This document shows, in pieces, positions 1 through 5,484 of a stretch of DNA of 8,423 bases (position 1 is its first letter; each line of letters begins with the position of its first letter). The position numbers were made by a program, and so were the translations under genes. Source of the stretch: Thermoplasmata archaeon (GTDB lineage Archaea > Thermoplasmatota > SW-10-69-26); the NCBI GenBank assembly GCA_003561665.1, contig PWVY01000112.1, positions 1-8,423 of the forward strand. Direction: 5' to 3'. The notes below the pieces were generated by a model. That model was not told the origin of the DNA and made no database searches. It saw nothing but the letters and a program-made list of their open reading frames with translations.

Positions 1-80
1 CCCCCACCCAAGACGAAGAAACCAAGGACGAGAACGACGAGGAAGAAAAGGAAGACCAAGCCAACCTCTTCGAATTTTAA
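1..80 (+). CDS. C-terminal end of a PCNA-interacting protein (partial; possibly RFC large subunit)
   Basis: An open frame enters from the left edge (first full codon at position 3) and stops at the TAA at 78-80. The visible 25 residues are a very acidic, lysine-containing linker followed by the terminal residues QANLFEF. This fits the PIP-box pattern Q-x-x-hydrophobic-x-x-aromatic that archaeal replication proteins use to bind the sliding clamp PCNA. A charged linker ending in a C-terminal Q-x-x-L-F-x-F is typical of the archaeal replication factor C large subunit, but PolB, RNase HII, FEN1 and other clamp clients also carry terminal PIP boxes, so the identity is an inference. The gene ends before the TATA box of the ribosomal operon and is probably a separate transcript. 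Confidence 0.6.
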   Translation, partial: PTQDEETKDENDEEEKEDQANLFEF

Positions 81-103
81 CCCCTCCCCCTACGAACCCC
101 CAT

Positions 104-118
104 AGCGCTTAAATAAGA
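104..118 (+). promoter_or_regulatory. Archaeal TATA-box promoter of the rps13 operon
   Basis: The core TTAAATA at 109-115 is the clearest archaeal TATA element at the left end and lies in an otherwise G+C-rich stretch. It follows the stop of the upstream gene by about 30 nt. A start site about 26 nt downstream of its centre would fall near 138-142, giving S13 a 5' untranslated region of about 50-55 nt to the ATG at 194. The bases just upstream (GCGC) are a possible BRE but do not match strongly. Confidence 0.6.
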
Positions 119-193
119 CGGCTATCATCGAGCGGTACTCAGGCGTTGCGTCAGGCCATCATGCCGACGACCGTGACGCCGCGAGGGATCCCA

Positions 194-706
194 ATGGCCG
201 ACAACGATGAACCCGAAACCGCCTCCGAGGAAACCCCTGAGGAGGCTGAAGACTTCAGCTACATCGTCCGGGTCCACGCAACGGACCTCGACGGACACAA
301 GCCAATCACGCTCGCACTCACCGCGATCTCAGGCGTAGGCGACCGCATCGCCACCGTGCTCACCGACCATGCAGACCTCCCCCGTGGACAGCGCATCGGT
401 GACCTCGAGGACGAGGAAGTCGACCGTCTCAAAGAAGCCGTCCAGAATGTCGAAGAACTCATCCCCACATGGATGGTCAACCGACGCAAAGACGTCCGAA
501 CCGGCGAACCTCTCCACCTTCTTGGCTCCGATTTGGACGATGCACACCGAGAGGACATCAACCGCCTCAAGAAGATCCAAGCCTACCGAGGCGTCCGACA
601 CGAACAAGGACGCAAAGTCCGCGGACAACGTACACGAGCCAACGGACGCACCGGCCTCGCGCTTGGTGTCTCGCGAGCAGAACAACAAGCCAAAGCCTCG
701 GAGTGA
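194..706 (+). CDS. rps13: 30S ribosomal protein S13 (archaeal uS13)
   Basis: Encodes a 170-residue small-subunit protein of the 30S head, which contacts 16S rRNA and the subunit bridges. The first 20 residues are an acidic extension. The conserved body then runs from the FSYIVRV strand through the archaeal TDLDG segment, the helix-hairpin-helix ISGVGDRIATVL (about 45-56) and the signature YRGVRHEQGRKVRGQRT (about 131-147), ending in a basic tail. I chose the ATG at 194 because GAGGGA at 183-188 is a plausible Shine-Dalgarno site and the acidic start resembles other archaeal S13 proteins. The same frame is open back to a TTG at 146 and an ATG at 161, which would add 16 or 11 residues without a recognisable ribosome-binding site. 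It is the first gene of the operon; rps4 starts 6 nt after its stop. Confidence 0.95.
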   Translation: MADNDEPETASEETPEEAEDFSYIVRVHATDLDGHKPITLALTAISGVGDRIATVLTDHADLPRGQRIGDLEDEEVDRLKEAVQNVEELIPTWMVNRRKDVRTGEPLHLLGSDLDDAHREDINRLKKIQAYRGVRHEQGRKVRGQRTRANGRTGLALGVSRAEQQAKASE

Positions 707-712
707 TGAACC

Positions 713-1477
713 ATGGGCGACCCCAAAAGTCAACGACGAACCTACACCAAGCCCACGCACCCTTGGCAGGGCGACCGGATCGAACGGGAAGACGAATACG
801 TGCGCAAGTACGGTCTCAAGAACAAACGGGAGTTCTGGAAAGCCGAAAGCTTCCTCCGAGACCAACGCGCCCAAGCCCGATCCTACCTCCCGCTTGTCCT
901 CCGAGACGACCCCCAAGGCATCAAAGAAGCCAACCAACTGCTCGGCAAACTCGATCGCCTTGGCGTCCTTGGGAGCGACGCGAACCTCGACGATGTGCTT
1001 GCCCTCGATGTCGATGCGGTCCTCTCTCGACGACTCCAAACCCTCACATATCTCAAAGGGCTCGCACACACACCCCGACAAGCTCGGCAGTTCATCGTTC
1101 ACGGACACATCGCGATCGGTGACCGGCGTGTCACCGTGCCAGGGCACCTCGTCGAGCAAGCCGAAGAACAAGGCATCCAGTACGCTCCAGGCAGCCCCTT
1201 GAACAACCCGGCTCACCCGCTACGAAGCGGGGAGATCCCCGGCGGTCCCAACGGAGGCCCCAGCACGGAAGACGTTGAGGGTCCCGGCGCTGGTCCTGAA
1301 GATGTCGACGAAGCCGAAGAGGATGTCGACGAAGCCGAAGAGGCCGGTGAAACGGGTACCGATGAGGAAGATGATGAGCCTTCGGAAGCTGAGGAGGTCG
1401 AAGCAGATGACGAGGAAGCCGCTGAAGAAACCGACGAAGCGGCTGACGAGGAAACCAAGGAGGAGGGTGACGAATGA
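713..1477 (+). CDS. rps4: 30S ribosomal protein S4 (archaeal uS4) with long acidic C-terminal tail
   Basis: Encodes a 254-residue primary 16S rRNA-binding protein of the 30S body. The archaeal N-terminal part is recognisable (about 15-80, including HPWQGDRIEREDEYVRKYGLK), and the S4 RNA-binding domain spans about 104-150 (RRLQTLTYLKGLAHTPRQAR, then VHGHIAIGDRRVTVPGHLV). Archaeal S4 is usually about 170-190 residues. Here the conserved part ends near 180 and is followed by a low-complexity tail in which I count 40 Asp/Glu in the last 70 residues with one Lys. The tail includes a perfect duplication of DVDEAEE (197-210). Translation probably starts at the ATG at 713, using GGAGTGAT at 700-707, which overlaps the S13 stop. 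Its TGA overlaps the rps11 ATG by 4 nt, suggesting coupled translation. Confidence 0.96.
   Translation: MGDPKSQRRTYTKPTHPWQGDRIEREDEYVRKYGLKNKREFWKAESFLRDQRAQARSYLPLVLRDDPQGIKEANQLLGKLDRLGVLGSDANLDDVLALDVDAVLSRRLQTLTYLKGLAHTPRQARQFIVHGHIAIGDRRVTVPGHLVEQAEEQGIQYAPGSPLNNPAHPLRSGEIPGGPNGGPSTEDVEGPGAGPEDVDEAEEDVDEAEEAGETGTDEEDDEPSEAEEVEADDEEAAEETDEAADEETKEEGDE
1301..1342 (+). repeat. Perfect 21-bp tandem duplication inside rps4
   Basis: Positions 1301-1321 and 1322-1342 are identical base for base. Each copy encodes DVDEAEE in the S4 acidic tail. The perfect identity at synonymous positions points to a recent duplication, probably by replication slippage. It keeps the reading frame. Confidence 0.9.
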
Positions 1478-1857
1478 CTCGATGGGCCATCGCTCACATT
1501 TACGCTTCGTACAACAACGTGATCATCACGGTCACGGACATGACCGGCGCCGAGACGCTCGCTAAGTGCAGCGGCGGCATGGTCGTTCGTGCTGCCAAAG
1601 ATGAAGCAAGCCCGTACGCGGCCATGCGTGCAGCCGAACGCGTTGCGGATGATTGTGAGGATAAAGGCATCGAGGCGCTTCACGTGAAGGTGCGAGCCCC
1701 CGGTGGGAACAAGAGCCGAAGCCCTGGCCCCGGTGCTCAAGCCGCGATCCGGGCGCTTGCTCGAGCGGGTATCCGCATCGGTCGCATCGAGGATGTCACG
1801 CCTATCCCGCACGATTCCACGAGGAAGAAGGGTGGCCGCAGGGGGCGCCGCGTGTGA
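1474..1857 (+). CDS. rps11: 30S ribosomal protein S11 (archaeal uS11)
   Basis: Encodes a 127-residue protein of the 30S platform, which lines the mRNA exit path near the Shine-Dalgarno helix. Recognisable blocks are the N-terminal HIYASYNNVIITVTDMTGAE (about 8-27), the SGGMVVRAAKDEASPYAAM segment, the VRAPGGNKSRSPGPGAQAAI rRNA-binding block (about 73-92), and the basic terminus TPIPHDSTRKKGGRRGRRV. Length is normal and there is no extension. The ATG overlaps the rps4 stop in an ATGA, with a strong GGAGGGTGA at 1462-1470 just upstream. The TGA in turn overlaps the GTG start of rpoD by 4 nt, so the three genes are translationally coupled. Confidence 0.97.
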   Translation: MTRWAIAHIYASYNNVIITVTDMTGAETLAKCSGGMVVRAAKDEASPYAAMRAAERVADDCEDKGIEALHVKVRAPGGNKSRSPGPGAQAAIRALARAGIRIGRIEDVTPIPHDSTRKKGGRRGRRV

Positions 1858-2669
1858 ACCTTGAGGTCCAGGAAGCCACTGACCGCTGGCTTCGGTTCCG
1901 TCTTGACGGGTCCAGCACAAGCTTCGTGAACGCGCTTCGGCGCACCCTCATGATGGAGGTCCCAAAGCTTGCCATCGATGAGGTCACGATTTACGATAAC
2001 AAATCTGCCCTCTTCGACGAGGTTATCGCTCAGAGGTTGGGCATGCTTCCTGTCCCGACGGATCCAGGCTTGTTCGCAGGCTGGGAACCCGAGGCCGTTG
2101 AGGAAGAAGAGCCGGAAGAGCTCCAGGTCCTTTACACGCTCACGTATGAAGGCCCAGGGACGGTGTACGCGAAGGATCTTCAGCCCGCAACGGGCGAGGA
2201 TGCGTTGCAGATCGCGGATCCCGATGTCCCCATCGTGAAGTTAGGGCAAGATCAGCGGTTGATGTTGGAGGCCACCGCCAAGCTGGGACGTGGCAGCAAC
2301 CACGCCAAGTGGCAACCGGTCGTTGGCGCAGGGTACCGTCAGGTTCCAACAGTGGACGTGACGGGACCGCTGGAGCTAAACGCCGAGGATGCTCAAGAGC
2401 TTGCCTCGCGTGCCCCCGAGGGGGTCCTCTCGTTCGATGGTGATGAGGTCACGGAGATCACGGACGAGATCGCTGCGCACGATTTCCTGTACAACATCGG
2501 TACCAGTTACAGGATCGAGAACGTTGAATTCGGTCAGCGGGATGATGCGTTCATCTTCGAGTTCGAAACGGACGGGTCGCTGACCCCGAAGCAAGCGCTT
2601 CGAGAGGCCATCCGGATCCTCATGGAGAAGCTTAAGCGCGTGGAAGAGAAGACCGCGGACCTCCAGTAG
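1854..2669 (+). CDS. rpoD: DNA-directed RNA polymerase subunit D (Rpo3)
   Basis: Encodes the 271-residue archaeal counterpart of bacterial alpha and eukaryotic RPB3, which pairs with subunit L to nucleate RNA polymerase assembly. The alpha-type dimerisation region is at the N-terminus (SFVNALRRTLMMEVPKLAID, 23-42), followed by ALFDEVIAQRLGMLPVPTD (52-70) and an acidic loop (about 78-90). Next come the NHAKWQPV strand (149-156) and a C-terminal dimerisation helix (246-265). There is no cysteine anywhere in the protein, so the Fe-S cluster found in subunit D of some archaea cannot form. The start is a GTG overlapping the rps11 stop. This is the last gene of the tightly packed ribosomal operon; the next gene starts 40 nt downstream. 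Confidence 0.96.
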   Translation: MNLEVQEATDRWLRFRLDGSSTSFVNALRRTLMMEVPKLAIDEVTIYDNKSALFDEVIAQRLGMLPVPTDPGLFAGWEPEAVEEEEPEELQVLYTLTYEGPGTVYAKDLQPATGEDALQIADPDVPIVKLGQDQRLMLEATAKLGRGSNHAKWQPVVGAGYRQVPTVDVTGPLELNAEDAQELASRAPEGVLSFDGDEVTEITDEIAAHDFLYNIGTSYRIENVEFGQRDDAFIFEFETDGSLTPKQALREAIRILMEKLKRVEEKTADLQ

Positions 2670-2709
2670 AGGGCGGGGCAGCTTCGAAGAGGCCAAGAAC
2701 CCGAACCCC

Positions 2710-3258
2710 GTGAGCGAGGGTGTGCTTCTGGTTAGCGCGTGGGTTGAGGAGACGTTGCAGGTCTCGCTTGCGTTGACCCAATGGCAGTTGTTGGGGTTGG
2801 CGTTCTTGTTGGGGAGCTTCGCGGTGGCGACGCTTTCGGATATCAAGCGCTTGTCGGCTCAGCGTGAGTTCTTGGAGATTTGGGTGTTGTTCACGGTGGG
2901 GGTTCTTGCGTATGATGTGTTCACGTCTTGGCGTTCTGGCTGGGCGTTGTGGCAGACGGATGCCATCAAGTGGGGGTTGATCGCGTTGTTGGGGGTCTTG
3001 AGTTGGGAACGGGTGGGTGTGTTGTTCAGTTTGGCGCGGGCGGATGTGTGGGCGTGCGCTGCTGCTGCTGCGTTGTTGTCGCCGGTGTTGGTGGTGGCGT
3101 TTTGGGTGGTGTTGAAGGGTGGTGCCTTGGTGTTGCGGCCGTTGTTGCAGAAGGGTCGGGGGCCGTGGCCGTTTATGCCGGTGGTGTCGGTGGCGACGGT
3201 GCTTGTGTTGGGTGTTGGGGTGTTGGTTCCGGGGCCGACGTTCTCGCTTGTTCCGTAG
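2710..3258 (+). CDS. Predicted A24-type (prepilin peptidase-like) membrane aspartyl protease
   Basis: Encodes a 182-residue integral membrane protein with hydrophobic segments at about 26-42, 56-71, 86-106, 113-135 and 157-173. The layout resembles archaeal A24 peptidases, which process pilin and archaellin signal peptides at the membrane. The first acidic site is D44 in ATLSDIKRLSAQREF, directly after the first strong membrane segment. The second is D112 in ARADVWA, at the position of the GxGD or GGAD motif, and a PWPFMPVVSVA block (152-162) resembles the family's C-terminal PFxPF region. The glycines of the second motif are replaced (A109, R110), so activity is uncertain. The start is a GTG at 2710 with no strong ribosome-binding site; no other start codon occurs in frame between it and the rpoD stop. 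The coding strand is very G/T-rich, unlike the ribosomal genes. Confidence 0.65.
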   Translation: MSEGVLLVSAWVEETLQVSLALTQWQLLGLAFLLGSFAVATLSDIKRLSAQREFLEIWVLFTVGVLAYDVFTSWRSGWALWQTDAIKWGLIALLGVLSWERVGVLFSLARADVWACAAAAALLSPVLVVAFWVVLKGGALVLRPLLQKGRGPWPFMPVVSVATVLVLGVGVLVPGPTFSLVP

Positions 3259-3270
3259 TGGCCCGTCACG

Positions 3271-3280
3271 TTGAAATAGG
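3271..3280 (+). promoter_or_regulatory. Possible TATA element for tRNA-Leu
   Basis: TTGAAATAGG is the only A/T-rich stretch between the A24-like gene and the tRNA. Its centre is about 34 nt upstream of the mature tRNA 5' end, which suits an archaeal promoter with a leader of a few bases removed by RNase P. The match to TTTAWATA is partial. Confidence 0.35.
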
Positions 3281-3308
3281 GCAACGCGCTAGGGCGGCAT
3301 CCCGTCAT

Positions 3309-3393
3309 GCGGAGGTCGCCAAGCATGGCCAACGGCGCAGCGTTGAGGGCGCTGTCCCATAGGGGTTCGCAGGTTCAAATCCTGCCCTCCGCA
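3309..3393 (+). tRNA. tRNA-Leu (anticodon GAG)
   Basis: An 85-nt class II tRNA. The acceptor stem GCGGAGG (3309-3315) pairs with CCTCCGC (3386-3392), with discriminator A at 3393. The D arm is GCC/GGC with GG in the loop. The anticodon stem CAGCG/CGCTG (3338-3342 and 3350-3354) closes the loop TTGAGGG with anticodon GAG at 3345-3347, which reads CUC and CUU leucine codons. A long variable arm (3355-3368, CCC/GGG stem) and a T arm GCAGG-TTCAAAT-CCTGC (3369-3385) complete it. There is no intron and no encoded CCA. Haloarchaea, as I recall, also carry this tRNA downstream of rpoD, ahead of L18e-L13-S9. Here those genes do not follow, and the next gene is on the opposite strand. Confidence 0.97.
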
Positions 3394-3413
3394 TTCTTGT
3401 CCTCTTGAGGGGG

Positions 3414-4406
3414 TTAGGCTGGTTCTTCGGTGGTGATTTCGTCTTCGAGGGGTTCGAGTTGGACCTCTTCAAGGTGTTTGGCTTTTCGTTGGCGTCGTTT
3501 GGCGCCTGCTTCGAAGCCCCAGAGGAGGATGCCGAGGGTCCAGGCGATGGTCGCGATGTAGGCGGCGACGCGGATCGGGTCCATCGTGAGGGTGTTGGCG
3601 ATGACGTGGATGTCCATGCCGCCGGCGGTGGCGAGTGCGAAGGCGATGCTGGGGTCGTAGAACAAGAGGGCAGCGATGGTGATGCTGGCGATGAGGAGGG
3701 TTCGAACCGTGATCCAGCCGAGGAGGCTGCTCATGGTTTTGAGGGGGTATTTGAGCATGCGGCGGCTGCTTTTGAAGGAGAGGTAGCTTCCGATGAGGAG
3801 GCCGGTGGCGACGACGAGGGCTTCGTTGGTTTTCAAAAATTCCCAGGCGGGGTTGGCGTAGGCTTCTTGCAGGTGCGAGGCTTGGAGCGCGACGGGGCTA
3901 TCGGGGGTTTGCATCTCGAAGGCGAGCCACATGAACCCGGCGTGGAAGATGAATAGGCCGATGCTGGAGAGGGCGAGGAAGCGGCCGAACTTCATCTTGG
4001 CGATGCCTGCGGGGATGTTGACGACGACCCTCGTCATGGGGATCACGCGGAGGAAGAGGACGAGGCTTTGCCCGAAGGACCCCTCGAAGGTTTTCTCGAG
4101 GTCTTGGCGCTTTTTCTGGTCCATCATGAAAAAGCGGGGGTGTTTGTCGATGAGGTGTCGCCCGCCGATGCGTGCGAGCGTGTAGAGGATGATGGTGCCA
4201 AGGATGCCGGCAAGGGTGGCAAGGCCGATGAGGAAGGCTAGATCTGTGGTGGTGTGGGCGTGTTGGCGAACGGCGAGGATCATGACGGCTTCGCCGGGGA
4301 GGATGGGGTTGAGCATGGCGCCGTCGATCATCAGGAGCAGGAACATGGCGTAGAGGCCGTACTGGTTGAACAGCTCCAGGATCCAAGGAAGGATGTCGAT
4401 GGGCAT
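3414..4406 (-). CDS. DedA/VTT-family membrane protein with C-terminal extension
   Basis: Encodes a 330-residue polytopic membrane protein. The DedA (SNARE-associated, VTT) domain covers about 10-215. A re-entrant-type segment is seen at MIDGAMLNPILPGEAVMILA (26-45), where the family has P-x-P-x-E. The signature FLRVIPMTRVVVNIPAGIAK is at 118-137, with R120, P123, R126 and G134. DedA proteins act as lipid scramblases or flippases, or affect membrane proton-motive force in bacteria; no specific substrate can be read here. Typical members are about 200-220 residues. This one continues with two more hydrophobic segments (about 232-250 and 280-298) and an acidic cytosolic-type tail. The start is the ATG at 4404-4406. 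The frame stays open far upstream, but that part is Arg/Pro/Ser-rich antisense of the neighbouring genes and is not counted. It is convergent with the tRNA and divergent from the stress-protein gene. Confidence 0.85.
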   Translation of the reverse strand: MPIDILPWILELFNQYGLYAMFLLLMIDGAMLNPILPGEAVMILAVRQHAHTTTDLAFLIGLATLAGILGTIILYTLARIGGRHLIDKHPRFFMMDQKKRQDLEKTFEGSFGQSLVLFLRVIPMTRVVVNIPAGIAKMKFGRFLALSSIGLFIFHAGFMWLAFEMQTPDSPVALQASHLQEAYANPAWEFLKTNEALVVATGLLIGSYLSFKSSRRMLKYPLKTMSSLLGWITVRTLLIASITIAALLFYDPSIAFALATAGGMDIHVIANTLTMDPIRVAAYIATIAWTLGILLWGFEAGAKRRQRKAKHLEEVQLEPLEDEITTEEPA

Positions 4407-4513
4407 GCGAGGCGAGGGGGCAAGCGTGTGGGGGGTGTTTGAGCTTATCGGGAGGACCCCTTGGAGGGGGTGTTTGGAAAGCCTCATCCGGGGGGAGGCC
4501 CTAGTGGGGGGTG
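4407..4513. promoter_or_regulatory. G-run-rich divergent promoter region
   Basis: This 107-bp stretch separates the DedA gene (minus) from the stress-protein gene (plus) and should hold both promoters. It contains five runs of five or six G on the plus strand (4416-4420, 4430-4435, 4466-4470, 4490-4495, 4506-4511). An exact 11-bp direct repeat GGGGGTGTTTG occurs at 4431 and 4466. A small inverted repeat CCCCT-TGG-AGGGG lies at 4457-4469. Weak TATA candidates are GATAAGCTC on the minus strand (4441-4449) and TTTGGAAA on the plus strand (4473-4480). Neither is a good consensus match. Confidence 0.4.
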
Positions 4514-4924
4514 ATGACGAGCCCGAAGGCTGGCGTGTTCCAACCCGTTGATCGTCTTGTTGTCCCGGTTCAGGGGACCGACCGTGAGTACGATGCTCAA
4601 CGGTGGGCGGCGGAGCTTGCAGCGGCCTTGAGCGTCCCGATCCACGCGTTGCACGTCTCCCGCGGGGATGAGGAGGAGGTTCACACGGATCATTTCGACT
4701 TCTTAAGCGGTGTGTGTGAGAAGTGGGATGTGGAGCTTGACACGCGCGTGGCGAGCCGGGATAGCGTCGTGGAGGAGGTCCTGGACGAGTTGGGGCCGCG
4801 GGATTTGGTCGTGATCGGGACGCGGCGGTTGAGTTCCTCGAACGATTACCACGTGGGAAGCGTTGCGGGGGAGCTTGTTCAGAACGCGCCGTGCCCGGTG
4901 CAGATCGTTCGCTTGGACACGTAG
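4514..4924 (+). CDS. Universal stress protein (UspA) family protein
   Basis: Encodes a 136-residue single-domain protein of the UspA alpha/beta fold. The first strand (RLVVPVQGTD, 14-23), helix and second strand (IHALHVSR, 43-50), the strand DLVVIGTRR (97-105) and the final segment HVGSVAGELVQNAPCPVQIV (113-132) follow the family order. The ATP-binding pattern G-x2-G-x9-G-S is kept in spacing (G102, G115, S116), but the second glycine is R105. The usual Asp after the first strand is Gln (Q20). ATP binding may therefore be lost or altered. I chose the ATG at 4514 after the G-run ending in GGTG; a GTG directly before it (4511) would add one residue, and a GTG at 4535 is also possible. The dCTP-deaminase-like gene follows after 18 nt, so the two are probably co-transcribed. 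Confidence 0.85.
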   Translation: MTSPKAGVFQPVDRLVVPVQGTDREYDAQRWAAELAAALSVPIHALHVSRGDEEEVHTDHFDFLSGVCEKWDVELDTRVASRDSVVEEVLDELGPRDLVVIGTRRLSSSNDYHVGSVAGELVQNAPCPVQIVRLDT

Positions 4925-4942
4925 ACGCGTGCAGAGGTTCCA

Positions 4943-5476
4943 GTGGAAGCGTTGGCCGAAACGGGGATAGGGTTGACGCGTTTCGAGTCAGGGATGCCTG
5001 TTCTCTCGGATGCAACGATCGAGGAGCTTGTCGGGACGGATGCGTTGAACGTGGACCCGTTCGAGGCCGAGAACTTGACCCCGAACGGGTTGGATCTGCG
5101 TGTGGGGGAAACGATGGTTCCAAGCATGGATGCGACGACCGATGAAGGAATCGCAACGATCCCTGGCCGGGAGCGTTTCTTGGTGTCCACCCAGGAGGTT
5201 GTCACGTTGGGTCCTCGCTTGGCTGGGCAGTTATGGATTCGGTCGACGTACGCACGCAAGGGCATCATGGCCGCGTTCGGGAAGGTCGAAGCGGGGTTCT
5301 CGGGGACGCTTACCATCGCGTGCTTCAATGCGTCGAAGGACCCAATCGAGCTGCCCATCGGGGAGCGGTTCTGCCAAATCGCGTTCGAAGCATTGACGAA
5401 GGACGCGGACGCGTTGTACGAGGAGCGCTCGGGCAACTATCAGGGTCAGCGCGGCGTTACCCTCGCGAGCGATTGA
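4943..5476 (+). CDS. dcd: dCTP deaminase/dUTPase-fold protein lacking canonical catalytic acids
   Basis: Encodes 177 residues of the trimeric dCTP deaminase/dUTPase fold, whose members supply dUMP for dTTP synthesis or remove dUTP. Supporting blocks are PVLSDATIEELV (19-30), LTPNGLDLRVG (45-55), the phosphate-binding-type LWIRSTYARKGIM (97-109), FGKVEAGFSGTLTIACFNAS (112-131), LPIGERFCQIAFE (137-149) and the C-terminal lid YQGQRGVTLA (166-175). The glutamate of dCTP deaminases in the V/L-E-F/L segment before the conserved N aligns with A126. The aspartate used by dUTPases and bifunctional archaeal enzymes aligns with E116. Activity is therefore uncertain. AGAGGT at 4933-4938 supports the GTG start at 4943. 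However, relatives typically begin near LSD, so the ATG at 4994 (160 residues) is a real alternative. Confidence 0.85.
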   Translation: MEALAETGIGLTRFESGMPVLSDATIEELVGTDALNVDPFEAENLTPNGLDLRVGETMVPSMDATTDEGIATIPGRERFLVSTQEVVTLGPRLAGQLWIRSTYARKGIMAAFGKVEAGFSGTLTIACFNASKDPIELPIGERFCQIAFEALTKDADALYEERSGNYQGQRGVTLASD

Positions 5477-5484
5477 TTCCAACG

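Noticed and set aside
146..193. TTG or ATG starts upstream of the rps13 ATG at 194
   Set aside because: They lack a ribosome-binding site and would add residues unlike S13 N-termini; the ATG at 194 has GAGGGA at suitable spacing.
329..1216. Minus-strand open frame of 295 codons opposite rps13 and rps4
   Set aside because: It is a mirror of two unmistakable ribosomal protein genes and its translation has no recognisable domain.
1213..1920. Minus-strand open frame opposite the rps4 tail and rps11
   Set aside because: Its long serine-rich stretch is the antisense reading of the GAN/GAR-rich acidic tail of S4.
2859..3362. Two overlapping frames (minus 2859-3332 and plus 2928-3362) around the A24-like gene
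   Set aside because: They arise from the G/T-biased sequence. The glycine/valine-rich plus frame also runs into the tRNA. Only the 2710-3258 frame has membrane-protein and motif structure.
4407..5156. Minus-strand open frame continuing 250 codons upstream of the DedA ATG, as one 580-residue protein
   Set aside because: The extra part is Arg/Pro/Ser-rich, lies antisense to the stress-protein and dCTP-deaminase-like genes, and lacks DedA homology. The DedA start at 4406 fits the family.
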